DNA of 64,000 nucleotides. It comes from Sphingomonas sp. Leaf9. Lineage in GTDB: Bacteria > Pseudomonadota > Alphaproteobacteria > Sphingomonadales > Sphingomonadaceae. Positions 24,425-33,746 of the stretch are shown here, piece by piece. A program made the position numbers and the translations under genes. The stretch's first letter is position 1; each line of letters begins with the position of its first letter. The notes beneath the pieces were generated by a model. The model saw nothing but the letters and a program-made list of their open reading frames with translations, was not told where the DNA came from and searched no databases. The stretch spans positions 431,720-495,719 of the forward strand of contig NZ_LMKC01000002.1 of NCBI RefSeq assembly GCF_001421355.1, given 5' to 3'.

Positions 24425-26498
24425 GGGCCGGCTGTCCGTAGTCGGCAACTTCTATGCCGATCACCTCAGCGACCAGCTCCGCCGCCACCACGTCGGGCGG
24501 AAGAACCGGAGCGGGATTCCCCGCGGCGAGCCACCGCAAACCCTCGGCGATATATCTGGGCGTTCTCCAAGCTGTGCTTTCGATAGCGTGCTCGAGGGCG
24601 AAGCTAGACTTTTTCTGCTCGGCCGCATGCTCGTAGGCGAGCGCCGCTCGATCCCCCCCGCCGAGTTCGAACAGATCCGGGTTCGCCAGGATGAACGCGT
24701 CCTCGAAGCTCCGGGCGGAGGGGCCGCCATCCTGTTCCGGGATCTGATAGGCCAGACGCCTGCCGCCGCTTGTCTTCTCGTCAGCTGTCTTCGCCAGAAG
24801 CTGCGCAGGCGAGACATCGGGCGCGAACCAGTCCTTGATACACGCATTACTAGTGAAGGCCCCCTGCGCCACCAAGACCGCGACACGCTTATTGTTGGCA
24901 TTGGGAGCCACGGAGTCGATGTCGGTGATGACGAGCGTGCGCAGCTCGAGGAAATTGAGAAGATCGTAGAACCGGTGCGCGTACGCGCCGCCGACCTCCA
25001 TGACTGTCAGGTATTGACTGCTGAGCTGCGGCTGCCCGGCCGCCGTCTCGTCAGTCTTTCGGATCATGGACGGAAGCAGGAGCCGCTCCGACGTGCCCTC
25101 AATCAGGATCGCCTTATCGGCGAAGAACAGGTCACAACGCGAGAGCGTAAGATACTGGTGGAGAAATTCGCGCACCGCCGGCTCGGCACCCGCCATGCCC
25201 TGACGCAAATCCTTGACGAGCGAACGGCGCACTCCCTCGCCATCGGCGACGGAGAGAAAGTAGCGGAGACTCTCGAACCTTGCTTCGTTCGCCATGTGTG
25301 GGGAGTGCGTCGTCACGACGAACTGCACCGGCCACGGTTGGTCGGCGTTCAGCTGCGCCACGAACGCGGCCGTGACCCGCTCAAGCTGACGGATGAAAAC
25401 CTCCTGCATCTGAGGGTGGAGGTGCGCCTCCGGCTCCTCGATGAAGATGAGGTGGACGCCGGATGAGGTCGGCATTGCCTGATATTCTCGAAAGAAGCTC
25501 AACAGCTGCAGGAGCATGTAGACGAGGTTCCTGGTCCCAAGACCGCTGTAGGTCTCAGGGAGCGTCATACCGTTGACGCCCCGATACCTGACTTTCGTGT
25601 GGTCTTTGAGAAGCTTGTTTACGTCGAAGCTCGTCTCAGTCACGAGTCCGGGATCCGACAACCCGGGATATCCGAACAGGTCGAACGTCGGCAGCAGCGA
25701 GGTCAGACCCGAGTTGAAGCTATTGTGTACGTCGCCTTGGATCGCCTCCACCACTTCCTTGAGCTGCTCTGCGGTCGTCCGTCTTTCGGGATTGATGTCA
25801 TCAGTCAGGGCCGACTGGAACAGCACCTCGACGACCTTACCCAAAACATCACGCTCACGAATGGTGTCGTCGTCGAGACCGCGTTGGGCGTTGATAAAGC
25901 CCACCCCGACCAGCGTAGTAAGCAACTTGGTCTCGAGCGACTTGCGGTTGGTGGCATCGTTCGGATCAACGGCCTCCAGCGTTCCCACATAGGCGGTGGG
26001 GAGCCGTTGGCCGAGATCCCGGAAGAAACGGGAGCGGTCGTTCGCCGCATCCTCCAGCGGGACCAAATGGTCAGCAAAAAACGTCTCGGGTGCCGTAGCC
26101 TTTGGGCCGAACCGAAACTCCAGGCGAGCCTCGTGGCAGTCGTCGTTGAGGTCGATGATGCAGTTGCCCAGCGGCCCGAGATCCAGAGCGTCCGTGTCGT
26201 ACTCGATGTCGAGGACCAGCCGGATCGAAGGCAGCTGCTCCCAAGCGTCGGCGGACTGCGGGTCGGCGCGGTAGGCCTGCAGCGCCTGCCAAAAGCTCTC
26301 GTGGCACCCCAGCGAGAAGTCCTCAAGCCGTAATGCCAGACTGCCGCCGGACAAGATCCGCCGGAACAGCTCTGCGATTGACGTCTTCCCGCTATTGTTC
26401 CGCCCGACGATCAGCGTCGTGCGTGCCTCGAACCCAAATTCTACATTACGGAGAAGTCGGAAATTCTCGATCCTGGCCTTCACTATCCGCATTCTCAT
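24417..26498 (-). CDS. gajA: Gabija GajA, OLD-family ATPase-TOPRIM nuclease
   Basis: The 693-residue protein starts with an SMC/ABC-like ATPase (MRIVKARIENFRLLRNVEF, Walker A GRNNSGKT at about 32-39, Walker B IFIEEPEAHLHPQ at about 350). It ends with a TOPRIM nuclease domain (ILIEGTSERLLLP at about 465, VITDIDSV at about 521). This is the OLD/GajA architecture; the domain order and the following UvrD gene define Gabija. The family nuclease nicks phage DNA when nucleotide levels fall. ATG 26498 or 26492 is preferred, since the nine upstream residues are not conserved-looking. It is about 110 residues longer than the type GajA (about 580). Confidence 0.92.
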   Translation of the reverse strand: MRMRIVKARIENFRLLRNVEFGFEARTTLIVGRNNSGKTSIAELFRRILSGGSLALRLEDFSLGCHESFWQALQAYRADPQSADAWEQLPSIRLVLDIEYDTDALDLGPLGNCIIDLNDDCHEARLEFRFGPKATAPETFFADHLVPLEDAANDRSRFFRDLGQRLPTAYVGTLEAVDPNDATNRKSLETKLLTTLVGVGFINAQRGLDDDTIRERDVLGKVVEVLFQSALTDDINPERRTTAEQLKEVVEAIQGDVHNSFNSGLTSLLPTFDLFGYPGLSDPGLVTETSFDVNKLLKDHTKVRYRGVNGMTLPETYSGLGTRNLVYMLLQLLSFFREYQAMPTSSGVHLIFIEEPEAHLHPQMQEVFIRQLERVTAAFVAQLNADQPWPVQFVVTTHSPHMANEARFESLRYFLSVADGEGVRRSLVKDLRQGMAGAEPAVREFLHQYLTLSRCDLFFADKAILIEGTSERLLLPSMIRKTDETAAGQPQLSSQYLTVMEVGGAYAHRFYDLLNFLELRTLVITDIDSVAPNANNKRVAVLVAQGAFTSNACIKDWFAPDVSPAQLLAKTADEKTSGGRRLAYQIPEQDGGPSARSFEDAFILANPDLFELGGGDRAALAYEHAAEQKKSSFALEHAIESTAWRTPRYIAEGLRWLAAGNPAPVLPPDVVAAELVAEVIGIEVADYGQPAHG

Positions 26499-26784
26499 CC
26501 CCCAGGCATTCCGTCGCCGAAACACTTAATAGACTTGCCAGTGCACTCGGCATACCCGGTTTACAGCCGAGGACATCCTCGACATGTCGATGGTTTAAGC
26601 TGGGTCCTCCGAGCGTCGATCCATTGAAGGGAAAAACATTCGCTCGCCTATCGTGATCGACCCAGGAGTGGTCATTCGCGGCTTCTCTCGAGCTGCCCCA
26701 TCCGGCCATTCGTTCCTGTCGGCTAACCGACGAGTCGAGCCTCGCTCATGTCTAACAAAGCAGCCGACGCTACTAAGAATATGA

Positions 26785-27075
26785 TCAGACACAGGCTGTA
26801 TACGAGAATCGGACGGTAGAGCCGTCCAGTCGGTTGACCCAAAAGCATTTGGTGGCGAAGTCGGCGGTACGCACGCTGAAATTCTTGATGCCTGCCCCGA
26901 TCTTATCGTCGGCCTCCGGATGCAGCGCGAGCGCGGCGGTCAGGACGACGCCGTCGGCGGCACTGACCCGGTCGCCCGGGTCGTAGCGGTTGAGCATAGC
27001 TTTGAGGTGGGCTCGCGCGGCGGTCTGCGTCTCGAAGTGCAGATCGCCGTAGCTTACGGACTTCTTCACACCCAT
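26785..27075 (-). CDS. DUF3223 domain protein next to Hachiman
   Basis: The 96-residue protein contains the whole DUF3223 (DCL-like) pattern: KAMLNRYDPGDRVSAADG, LHPEADDKIGAGIKNFSV, CFWVNRLDGSTVRFSYTACV. The domain occurs in plant DCL proteins and in scattered bacterial proteins and may bind RNA or protein; its function is not established. ATG 27075 (MGVKKSVSYG) is the likely start. It lies 13 bp after the hamB stop on the same strand, so it would be transcribed with hamAB. That makes it a possible accessory subunit. Confidence 0.8.
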   Translation of the reverse strand: MGVKKSVSYGDLHFETQTAARAHLKAMLNRYDPGDRVSAADGVVLTAALALHPEADDKIGAGIKNFSVRTADFATKCFWVNRLDGSTVRFSYTACV

Positions 27076-27088
27076 GTGGTCATACCTT

Positions 27089-29713
27089 TCATGTTGTTGT
27101 CTGATTGGAGGGTTCCACGCCGTCATCGAGGGTTAGCCTTTCCCGAAGCTCCCGCACGATCACCACAGGCAGGTCCATGCCGTCGAGCCGGTCCGAGCGA
27201 TCGGCCATCCACTTAAGCGCCTGCGTCTGGTCGAGGTCGTCTCTGGCGATCTTCTCGTAGAGCGCGACCGCGGTCATGCGCGACAGGCCCAACTCCATCA
27301 GCGAGATCAGCGTACGTGACGACACGCCGAACTCGAGCTGGGTGCCAATGTCCATGTTGTGGTCGATTAGGTCCTCGCGACCGATCTCGAGGTAGTGGAG
27401 ATGGAGCACGTCTACGTATGCCGACAGGTACTTCGGCGCGCGGAAACGGGCGATCTGCTCGACCAGCGCCATCGTGTCCCGGATTAGGGCCGGTAGCTGG
27501 TAGTCCTTACCGACATCCTCATGCCACGCGATGTTGCGGCGGATAATCCTCGCGAGAGACTTGCCCTCCAGCCATTGCAGCACGATGATTGCATAGAGCG
27601 CGACCCTCTTGTCCGGGGTGAAAGCCGGAAACAGGCTCGCGTTGATCCTGCGCATGATCGTGATGAAGCGGTCCATGCAGTCGTCGCTGGCAACGTCCAC
27701 CGGCGCGAGGTTCTCTGGTTCGCCCGGATAGCGTCTAAAGGTCTCCAGCAGGCGCTGCATGCCTATCGGGCTCACGCCCGAGTGCCTCGACGCGAGCGCT
27801 GGTTCGATCTCGATGGCGGTGGCGATTGTCTCGAGCACCCCGTCCAGCTTCGCTATGAACGCGGGATCGTGACGCTTGGCGAAGTCAGCCTTCGCGATCG
27901 ATCCCAGCCGCATGAACGTCGTCAGCAGATACGCTCCCACTTGCTCGAACTCCTCCACGCCGTCGAGCTCGCCGGGACTGCCTTCCAGGCGCGCGGTAAG
28001 ATAGTTGATGAGGCCATGTCCTGTGTCGAGGACGGCATCGCTCTCGCGGCGGATCGGGTAGCGGGCGCGCAGCGGCACACCGCTCGGCCATGCCGTTACG
28101 TTCTCCGGATCGAGACAGACGATGTTGCCCTGGAACTCGTCGCCCCACCGCCCAGCCCTACCGGCCAGGTTCCAGAAGTCGTGGGGCTCCATTGGGTTGC
28201 CCTTGCCCTTCCGGGGTCCGCGTACCACGATCGTCCTGCACGATAGGTTCACGCCTTCGACGAGTGTGGATGTGCACACTAGGAAGCGGATCCTGCCGGA
28301 CCTGAAGAGGCGTTCGATCTCAAGCCGCAGCAGCGAGGGCATGTTGCCGAAATGGAAGGCCACGCCCTGCTCGACCAGCGGAGCCAGACGGAACTGCGGG
28401 TGGACCCCCTTCCGCGCGAGGTCAGCCAGCGCGGCGAGCTCCGGATGGACGTCCCCGAGATCCGCCTCGGGCTGCAGCTGGCTGATGAAGTCGGCGATGT
28501 CCTCGGCCTCGGCGGCGCCGTTGGCGTAGACGAGGGTTCCGCCCCGCGCACCCGTTGCCGCGGCGGCGACAAACGCCAATCGTTTCGAGAAGGTCGCGGG
28601 CGTGCTCGGAAGCTGGAGAACGCCGACCTCGACCTCCGCGTCGCCACGCCTGACGGCGAGTGCGTAGCGCCGCGGCTTCCCCTTCTCCTGCCTGGCGAGG
28701 ATCAGGTTCTGCAGAACCGTCGGCGCGTCGCTGTCGACGGCGACGGTCTGGACGTCGGGCGGCGCGTCGGCGAGCAGTTCGCCGGGGTTCTGCGTCGCTG
28801 GACTTATGAAGATCAGCTTCAGGCGCGGATTGAGCCGCGTGGCGCGCTCCACGGCGTCCTGGAGGATGACGCCCCGCCCGTCGTCGCCGATCTTGTGGGC
28901 TTCGTCGACAATCATCAGATCGACCGAGAAGTCGCCGCCGAGGACGTTCGCGAGCAGGTGCATGCGCTCCTGCGTGAGCACCAGGATGAGGCGCGAGCCT
29001 CCAGAGCGGGCGGCGTCGAACTTCGTCCTGAGCGGCAGTGACGACACCACGATGCCGGGGCGGCCCTTGAGCATGGTTTCGAGGTTCGACTCGATCTCCG
29101 AGACGAGCGCTCGGGTCGGCGCGAGGTAGACGGCGATCGTTGAACCGCCTGTCCCCATCTGATCGACGAGCCACTGCAAGACGAGGAAGGTCTTGCCCGA
29201 CGCCGTGGGGGCGGAGGCGGAGAGCCATGCCGAAGTCGATGCTCCGGTCCAGAAACGCTGCTGGAACTCGTTTACCTCGATCCATCGTCCGGTGGTCTCT
29301 ACCAGCACCGACCGGTCCATTTCCCGGCGCTGCGCCTCGATGCGCAACGACAGGCCGAGACGTTCGTCCAACCTCCCGGCGATGAGCCCGCGATCGACCG
29401 CCAGGTCAACCGATCGGAAGTTCGAGAGTTTGCCGAGAAGCACGGCGCCTCCGTCCCGGACCTGCGCGTCCTCGACCATGGAGACGGCGGACACGGCGAT
29501 CCGGAGGGCAGCCTCCTGATCGCCCCGCCGTTCCGACCTTGCGAGGATGCTGCCGGCGAGTATCAACCTCTGCCAGTCGAAGTCTTCGGGACCGGGACCG
29601 TCGTCTACGGCGAGGCCGCTGAATTCGGATCGCACCGTCATCCGGGTCAGTGCCGCGATCTCGTCTCCGACCCCTTCCTTGAGCAGCCAGGCCTGCAGGT
29701 CGGCCAGGCTCAC
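27089..29713 (-). CDS. hamB: Hachiman HamB, superfamily 2 helicase
   Basis: This is an 874-residue SF2 (Ski2/DEAH-like) helicase. An N-terminal helical region (1-150) precedes motif I SAPTASGKT (about 167-175), motif Ia YLAPTRALVSE, motif II VDEAHK (about 269-274), motif III-like FISPAT, motif V TSTLVEGVNL and motif VI NLAGRAGRWG. A helical C-terminal part follows. GTG 29713 overlaps the hamA stop (GTGA), the typical hamA-hamB order. In known Hachiman systems HamB scans DNA and holds the HamA nuclease inactive until damaged or phage DNA is met. Confidence 0.9.
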   Translation of the reverse strand: MSLADLQAWLLKEGVGDEIAALTRMTVRSEFSGLAVDDGPGPEDFDWQRLILAGSILARSERRGDQEAALRIAVSAVSMVEDAQVRDGGAVLLGKLSNFRSVDLAVDRGLIAGRLDERLGLSLRIEAQRREMDRSVLVETTGRWIEVNEFQQRFWTGASTSAWLSASAPTASGKTFLVLQWLVDQMGTGGSTIAVYLAPTRALVSEIESNLETMLKGRPGIVVSSLPLRTKFDAARSGGSRLILVLTQERMHLLANVLGGDFSVDLMIVDEAHKIGDDGRGVILQDAVERATRLNPRLKLIFISPATQNPGELLADAPPDVQTVAVDSDAPTVLQNLILARQEKGKPRRYALAVRRGDAEVEVGVLQLPSTPATFSKRLAFVAAAATGARGGTLVYANGAAEAEDIADFISQLQPEADLGDVHPELAALADLARKGVHPQFRLAPLVEQGVAFHFGNMPSLLRLEIERLFRSGRIRFLVCTSTLVEGVNLSCRTIVVRGPRKGKGNPMEPHDFWNLAGRAGRWGDEFQGNIVCLDPENVTAWPSGVPLRARYPIRRESDAVLDTGHGLINYLTARLEGSPGELDGVEEFEQVGAYLLTTFMRLGSIAKADFAKRHDPAFIAKLDGVLETIATAIEIEPALASRHSGVSPIGMQRLLETFRRYPGEPENLAPVDVASDDCMDRFITIMRRINASLFPAFTPDKRVALYAIIVLQWLEGKSLARIIRRNIAWHEDVGKDYQLPALIRDTMALVEQIARFRAPKYLSAYVDVLHLHYLEIGREDLIDHNMDIGTQLEFGVSSRTLISLMELGLSRMTAVALYEKIARDDLDQTQALKWMADRSDRLDGMDLPVVIVRELRERLTLDDGVEPSNQTTT

Positions 29714-30699
29714 TTCGCGAGGCCCATCACTTCGAGGAAGATGTCCCGAAAGCCTTGGGACGATGGCAGCGGCACGCAGAAGAACTCGATCTCCAAGGTC
29801 TCGAGCTTGTTCTTGACCACCCCTTCACCGACCTTGCCGACCCATTCGACGAGCGCCGTCTTCGCCGCCTTGGCAATCTCGTCGGCAAGCGCGGACGCCC
29901 CCTCCGCCGGATAGAACGGCACGCCGAATCCGACTAGCGCGACGCCGCAGTACCGCACTCGGTTGGACATCGGCGAGGAGCGGTCGAAGTACTTCCTGAG
30001 TGCACTGGTCAGGCGCTCGTCGGTGAGATCGGCCTTGTCGCTGAGGAGCAGGAGGTCGCGTTCGCGTTCCGACCCTTCGTGGTCGGGTTCGATGAGGTAC
30101 GGTGCCAGGGAGTCGAGGCACGAAGAGATCGCCGCGGCCGGGGTCGCGTAGACCTTCGACTCCCCCCAGTAGAGCTTGAGCACGCCTTCCGACGTGATTC
30201 CGGCGTACACGCCGTCGGCACCGTGGTAGTGCACGCGGCTATCGGTCTTGAGGTCCATCTTGCAGAGGATTTGCGGGAGCTTGAGGAAGCGCTCTGCGAG
30301 GAGATACAGGAGCATCTCGCCGCCCTCACCGGTCGTGGCGAGGTCCGTGAACGACCGCTTCGCCCGCTCCACCAGCTCGGCGACCGCCTCGGTGCTGTTG
30401 AACCGCGCATCGCGTGCTTTTGCCTCTGCAATCTTGGAGCGCGGCAGGGCGTAGATGGCCGCCGCATTCCGCATAAATTCGGCCAGCCGTCTTAGCTGGA
30501 CCCGTCCGTTTCCGTCAATCGCCAGACAATGGCAGTGCACCTTCACCGACTGTCCGGTCACGATCACATCCCGCTCGATCAAAGTGAGATGGACGTCGAG
30601 CGCCTCCGGATCTCCCGTCAACGCGGCTTCGAGATCGGTCGCAGTGATCGTCGACAGATCGATTCCCCCAGATTTACAACCCTGTTCAAGGATGACCAA
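29710..30699 (-). CDS. hamA: Hachiman HamA, DUF1837 nuclease
   Basis: The 329-residue protein is DUF1837/HamA. Nuclease residues appear in order: Glu128 in TGEGGEMLLYLLAERFL, Asp162 in HYHGADGVYAG and Glu180-Ser-Lys182 in LYWGESKVY, the PD-(D/E)XK set of HamA. The frame opens only at TTG 30699, just after an in-frame stop, so an unusual TTG start is needed unless translation begins further in. HamA is the effector that degrades DNA once released by HamB. It is the first gene of a hamA-hamB-DUF3223 operon. Confidence 0.9.
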   Translation of the reverse strand: MVILEQGCKSGGIDLSTITATDLEAALTGDPEALDVHLTLIERDVIVTGQSVKVHCHCLAIDGNGRVQLRRLAEFMRNAAAIYALPRSKIAEAKARDARFNSTEAVAELVERAKRSFTDLATTGEGGEMLLYLLAERFLKLPQILCKMDLKTDSRVHYHGADGVYAGITSEGVLKLYWGESKVYATPAAAISSCLDSLAPYLIEPDHEGSERERDLLLLSDKADLTDERLTSALRKYFDRSSPMSNRVRYCGVALVGFGVPFYPAEGASALADEIAKAAKTALVEWVGKVGEGVVKNKLETLEIEFFCVPLPSSQGFRDIFLEVMGLAK

Positions 30700-31226
30700 C
30701 TCGTTGTATCTACACGATTAGCATAGCTAATAGGCTAAGCAAGGTGACGAGCTTCCGTCGCGGGTGCAAGCCAAGACGTCGACATAGGCAGTTAGGCTGT
30801 TGACGTAGGATGCTGGTGGGCCGAATTAGGTGATCAGCAGGATGCTCTTGTACGGTGAAACGCCCCAGTCATTCCGGCTCTGTCGCATCGATAGTTGCGC
30901 GGCCCTCGCTTCCGGCCGGCCGAGCCTGCCTATGACGCCTTCCTTGGTGATACTGCCGCCTCATAATGCACTTCGATGCAGTCGTACGGCGTCCACTCCA
31001 TTTCTAGCAACGACGGTCAGGCTGACGTAACTCGGCCTGAACGAACGTCGGCTTAGCCGTCTCGCCGGCCAAAAACGGACAGGCCGGTTTCCACCAGATT
31101 TGGTCATTGGAGTGCCCCCGTTCTACCCTCAGATGACTTTGTTTCCTTTGAGCGATGTATTTTTATTTTGGCATTCGATGAATTCTCTTTGACTGCCCCG
31201 CTGTGGGGATCTGAAGAGGATACTCG
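30700..31226. other. Divergent intergenic region between hamA and the PD-(D/E)XK gene
   Basis: About 530 bp without a supported gene. It must hold the hamA promoter (minus) and the promoter of the gene at 31227 (plus). A TGAACGAACGTCGGCTT fragment near 31040 resembles one at 63645, perhaps an old dispersed repeat. Confidence 0.4.
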
Positions 31227-32315
31227 ATGAAGCTACTGTCATCTTCCTCCGCAATGTCGGAGTCACCGCTCCCAATCGTGCCCATCGAAGTGTTAAAGCG
31301 ATATCATGTACACGAGCACAACGACGACAGGTTGAAAGCTTGCGCGCGTCTTCTGCAAGCGCTGTGGTTGCGCGATCGAAAAATTCCGACTGGTGTTCAT
31401 CAGCGCCCTGACGGCCGTACGAGACGGCTCGGATCACGACTAAGTCCAGCGGCGGCTGCAGCTGGCCGAAATTTCTTAACGCCCGAACTCGCAGCGATGG
31501 CACAGCATGTTATCGCCTATCGTGAACCGGGGGCGTTTATGCCGTCGACGCGGGTGCTGTCCAATGGCCTATCTAGTACGACGCTATGCTTGCAGGTGAT
31601 GCTGACGCTCGCAGCGAACTTGGACATCGCGACCCGCGTCTTTCGAAACTTGCTGCCGGATCAGGACGTCGGTCAGGTAGCTGCAATCCGTTTCGAGCAC
31701 AGTCTGGGACGCCGCGACCCGTCGCTGACCGCGGATAACAGTGCGCACGATTGTGTCGTGTACTTTCGTCGGCCAGCCGGGAGCCAGCATCTTTATGATC
31801 GCGGTGTGATCGCAATGGAGTTCAAATACACCGAAGGGCTGTACGACAGCGCACCGTGTGAGATAGGCCGGTACGACGATCTCGCCGAGGCTTCGGGGTT
31901 GTTCAAAGACTCCTATCATGTCGCTCTGCGGGTCAACCCTTTGCAGCAGCTGTTTCGCGAACACCTTTTGGCACAGGCGTCCGTAATGCGCGGCGATTGG
32001 CCTTCAGCCGTGTTCGTCAATGTGGCGCCAGCAGCAAACGTTCGAGTGCAGCGACAAGCAGAGCTCTATCGCGCGTTTCTGACGCCGAACGTGCCGGGAC
32101 AAGTTCCGTTCGTGAACGTCACGCTGGACGCCTTTGTCGCTGCAATGGAACGGGCTGGGGCAGGGGAAGCTGCTGCCGCGCTCTTCGAGCGGTACCTCAA
32201 TTGGCAGCGGATCGATGAATTGGTTCGAGCCGCGGTTCAGGCACGTGTTTCAAAATGGCCTGCACGCAAAGAACGAAAGTCAGCGCCGCTCAAAATTGTG
32301 CGGCACGTTCGCTGA
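31227..32315 (+). CDS. PD-(D/E)XK nuclease-like protein, PGN_0703-like
   Basis: The 362-residue protein has a core with Glu157 in AIRFEHSLGRRDPSL, Asp175 in NSAHDCVVYF and Glu198-Phe-Lys200 in VIAMEFKYTEG. This is a clear PD-(D/E)XK signature, and the FEHSLG context reminds me of the PGN_0703 putative restriction endonucleases. The N-terminal 130 residues are helical and may recognise the substrate. It is preceded by GAGGATACTCG and ends in TGATG overlapping the DUF2958 gene. No methylase accompanies it, so self-protection is not explained. A defence or mobile-element nuclease is the best guess. Confidence 0.68.
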   Translation: MKLLSSSSAMSESPLPIVPIEVLKRYHVHEHNDDRLKACARLLQALWLRDRKIPTGVHQRPDGRTRRLGSRLSPAAAAAGRNFLTPELAAMAQHVIAYREPGAFMPSTRVLSNGLSSTTLCLQVMLTLAANLDIATRVFRNLLPDQDVGQVAAIRFEHSLGRRDPSLTADNSAHDCVVYFRRPAGSQHLYDRGVIAMEFKYTEGLYDSAPCEIGRYDDLAEASGLFKDSYHVALRVNPLQQLFREHLLAQASVMRGDWPSAVFVNVAPAANVRVQRQAELYRAFLTPNVPGQVPFVNVTLDAFVAAMERAGAGEAAAALFERYLNWQRIDELVRAAVQARVSKWPARKERKSAPLKIVRHVR

Positions 32316-32713
32316 TGCCGCGGCCAATGTTTATACCCGCAGCGGCGTGGGAGCGGCTGAAGGAGAACGGGAAGCATGCAGCGTTTGGGGGTGATGGCGA
32401 CGTTGCGCCTGTTGTGAAGCTCTTCACGCCGGATGCTCAAGCGACCTGGTTGCTGACCGAGGTTGATCCTGTCGATGCCGACCGCGCGTTCGGATTGTGC
32501 GATTTAGGCTTGGGCTTTCCTGAGCTTGGCTACGTCGATTTGCGCGAACTTGCCGCTTTGCGCGGCTCGTTGGGTTTGCCAGTCGAACTAGATCAGGGCT
32601 TCGAGCCCGCCGGACCACTGTCGGCGTACCTGGGTGAAGCTCGCGCGGCTGGGAAGATTGTGCCGCTGCTTGGCCTATCCGCTCGAACGCGGGATTCAGC
32701 GGACGACCCGTAA
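32315..32713 (+). CDS. DUF2958 domain protein
   Basis: The 132-residue protein matches DUF2958: VVKLFTPDAQATWLLTEVDP and FGLCDLGLGFPELGYVDL. DUF2958 proteins are common on plasmids and integrative elements of alpha- and gammaproteobacteria and have no proven function. ATG 32315 lies inside the preceding stop (TGATG), so it is coupled to the nuclease-like gene. The longer frame starting at 32255 runs inside that gene and is not the start. It marks this region as accessory DNA. Confidence 0.85.
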   Translation: MPRPMFIPAAAWERLKENGKHAAFGGDGDVAPVVKLFTPDAQATWLLTEVDPVDADRAFGLCDLGLGFPELGYVDLRELAALRGSLGLPVELDQGFEPAGPLSAYLGEARAAGKIVPLLGLSARTRDSADDP

Positions 32714-32822
32714 AGTTGTGTGAAAACCACGCGTGGGTGGACGGATGATGGTTGATTGGTGAGAGCGCTACCTACCAGCAAGCCCGTGGGCGCTGTGCGC
32801 CAGGTGAAATGGATCAGTCCGC

Positions 32823-33080
32823 GTGGATAAAGCCCCCATCTTTGTGGTTGGCCAGAGAGTTAGCTTTTGGACGGGGCGGGGTTCGTGTGGATGGGCAACG
32901 ATCCGAGAGATCCGAGGGGGTAGGGCATTACTTGATCCGGAGCCGGATGCGATCCGAGGCAGTGATTATCGGGTCCTCCGGCAGCCCGCAGAGCGGGCCG
33001 ATAGATGGGCTCCCCGGGACTATGGCGTTCGCTTCGATCATCTGAACACCACGCCCTGTCCATGGTGGAAGGACCTTTAG
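32823..33080 (+). CDS. Small possible protein with SH3-like pattern
   Basis: The 85-residue frame starts at GTG 32823: FVVGQRVSFWTGRGSCGW and GGRALLDPEPDAIRGSDY have the alternating strand look of a small SH3-like barrel. Another frame (32752-33045) overlaps it, but its composition is less protein-like. No ribosome binding site of note is seen. It may be a small plasmid-type protein following DUF2958. Confidence 0.4.
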   Translation: MDKAPIFVVGQRVSFWTGRGSCGWATIREIRGGRALLDPEPDAIRGSDYRVLRQPAERADRWAPRDYGVRFDHLNTTPCPWWKDL

Positions 33081-33473
33081 AAAGCGGTTTGAGGGACCGC
33101 CATTGACGTAACGGTTACCACTGTCGCTCTGTATTCAACTTGCATCGGCGTCACTCAGGCGCTTAGGGTTGATGCGCTCTCGCGACACTCGAGAGCGGGG
33201 CGTGGAAACCTCTTTGTGCTGCACCTGGTCGAGCTTCTCGGCCGGGTGGCATGCGCGCATGTCCAGCCGGCTTGCCGGTAAAGGCGCATGCGCGCTGAGC
33301 AGTGCCAGTGTTTCCAACATCCGGCTTTGGCCGCCGCCCCGAACGGACATGAGGGGCGGCGCAGATCGGACGCATTCAAATTGTCGGCACGATGGGCGGA
33401 TCATGCGGAACGCGTTGCGTCCGCTTGCCCTAGCCGGCGGCTGCGCTTGGCATCAGAACAGGGGAACAATGTA
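33081..33473. other. Region without a confident gene
   Basis: An 89-residue minus-strand frame (33135-33404) is open but matches nothing I know and has no clear ribosome binding site. I leave the region unassigned. Confidence 0.35.
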
Positions 33474-33746
33474 ATGCGCTTTCTTGTCGATCTTTATCGA
33501 TGGCTCATTTTGCTGGTGTTGGCGTTTGGCCTCATCGGCGGCGTCTGGCTTGGTACTGCCTTGATGTTCGGGCCGCTTGCCACCGCACCACAGCGCATCA
33601 CCTATATCGCAATCGCGGTTGGGGTTGCGGTGACTACCATCCTTGGGTTGGGCGTCACTGCGACGTTCATCTCGATTCATGATCGGCTGGCGGATATTGC
33701 CGACGCGCTGAACCGTGCCGCTGACCGCGATCGGGGCAGCCTGTGA
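33474..33746 (+). CDS. Small two-helix membrane protein
   Basis: The 90-residue protein has two transmembrane helices (LILLVLAFGLIGGVWLGTAL and ITYIAIAVGVAVTTILGLGV) and a short helical cytoplasmic tail (HDRLADIADALNRAADRDRG). ATG 33474 follows AGGGGAACA. The next gene starts GTG inside its stop (GTGA), so the two form an operon. Unknown function; a membrane anchor or subunit for the exported protein that follows is possible. Confidence 0.65.
   Translation: MRFLVDLYRWLILLVLAFGLIGGVWLGTALMFGPLATAPQRITYIAIAVGVAVTTILGLGVTATFISIHDRLADIADALNRAADRDRGSL

Noticed and set aside
33135-33404. 89-residue minus-strand frame ending KRLSDADAS
   Set aside because: Open and partly protein-like, but no ribosome binding site, motif or family could be named.
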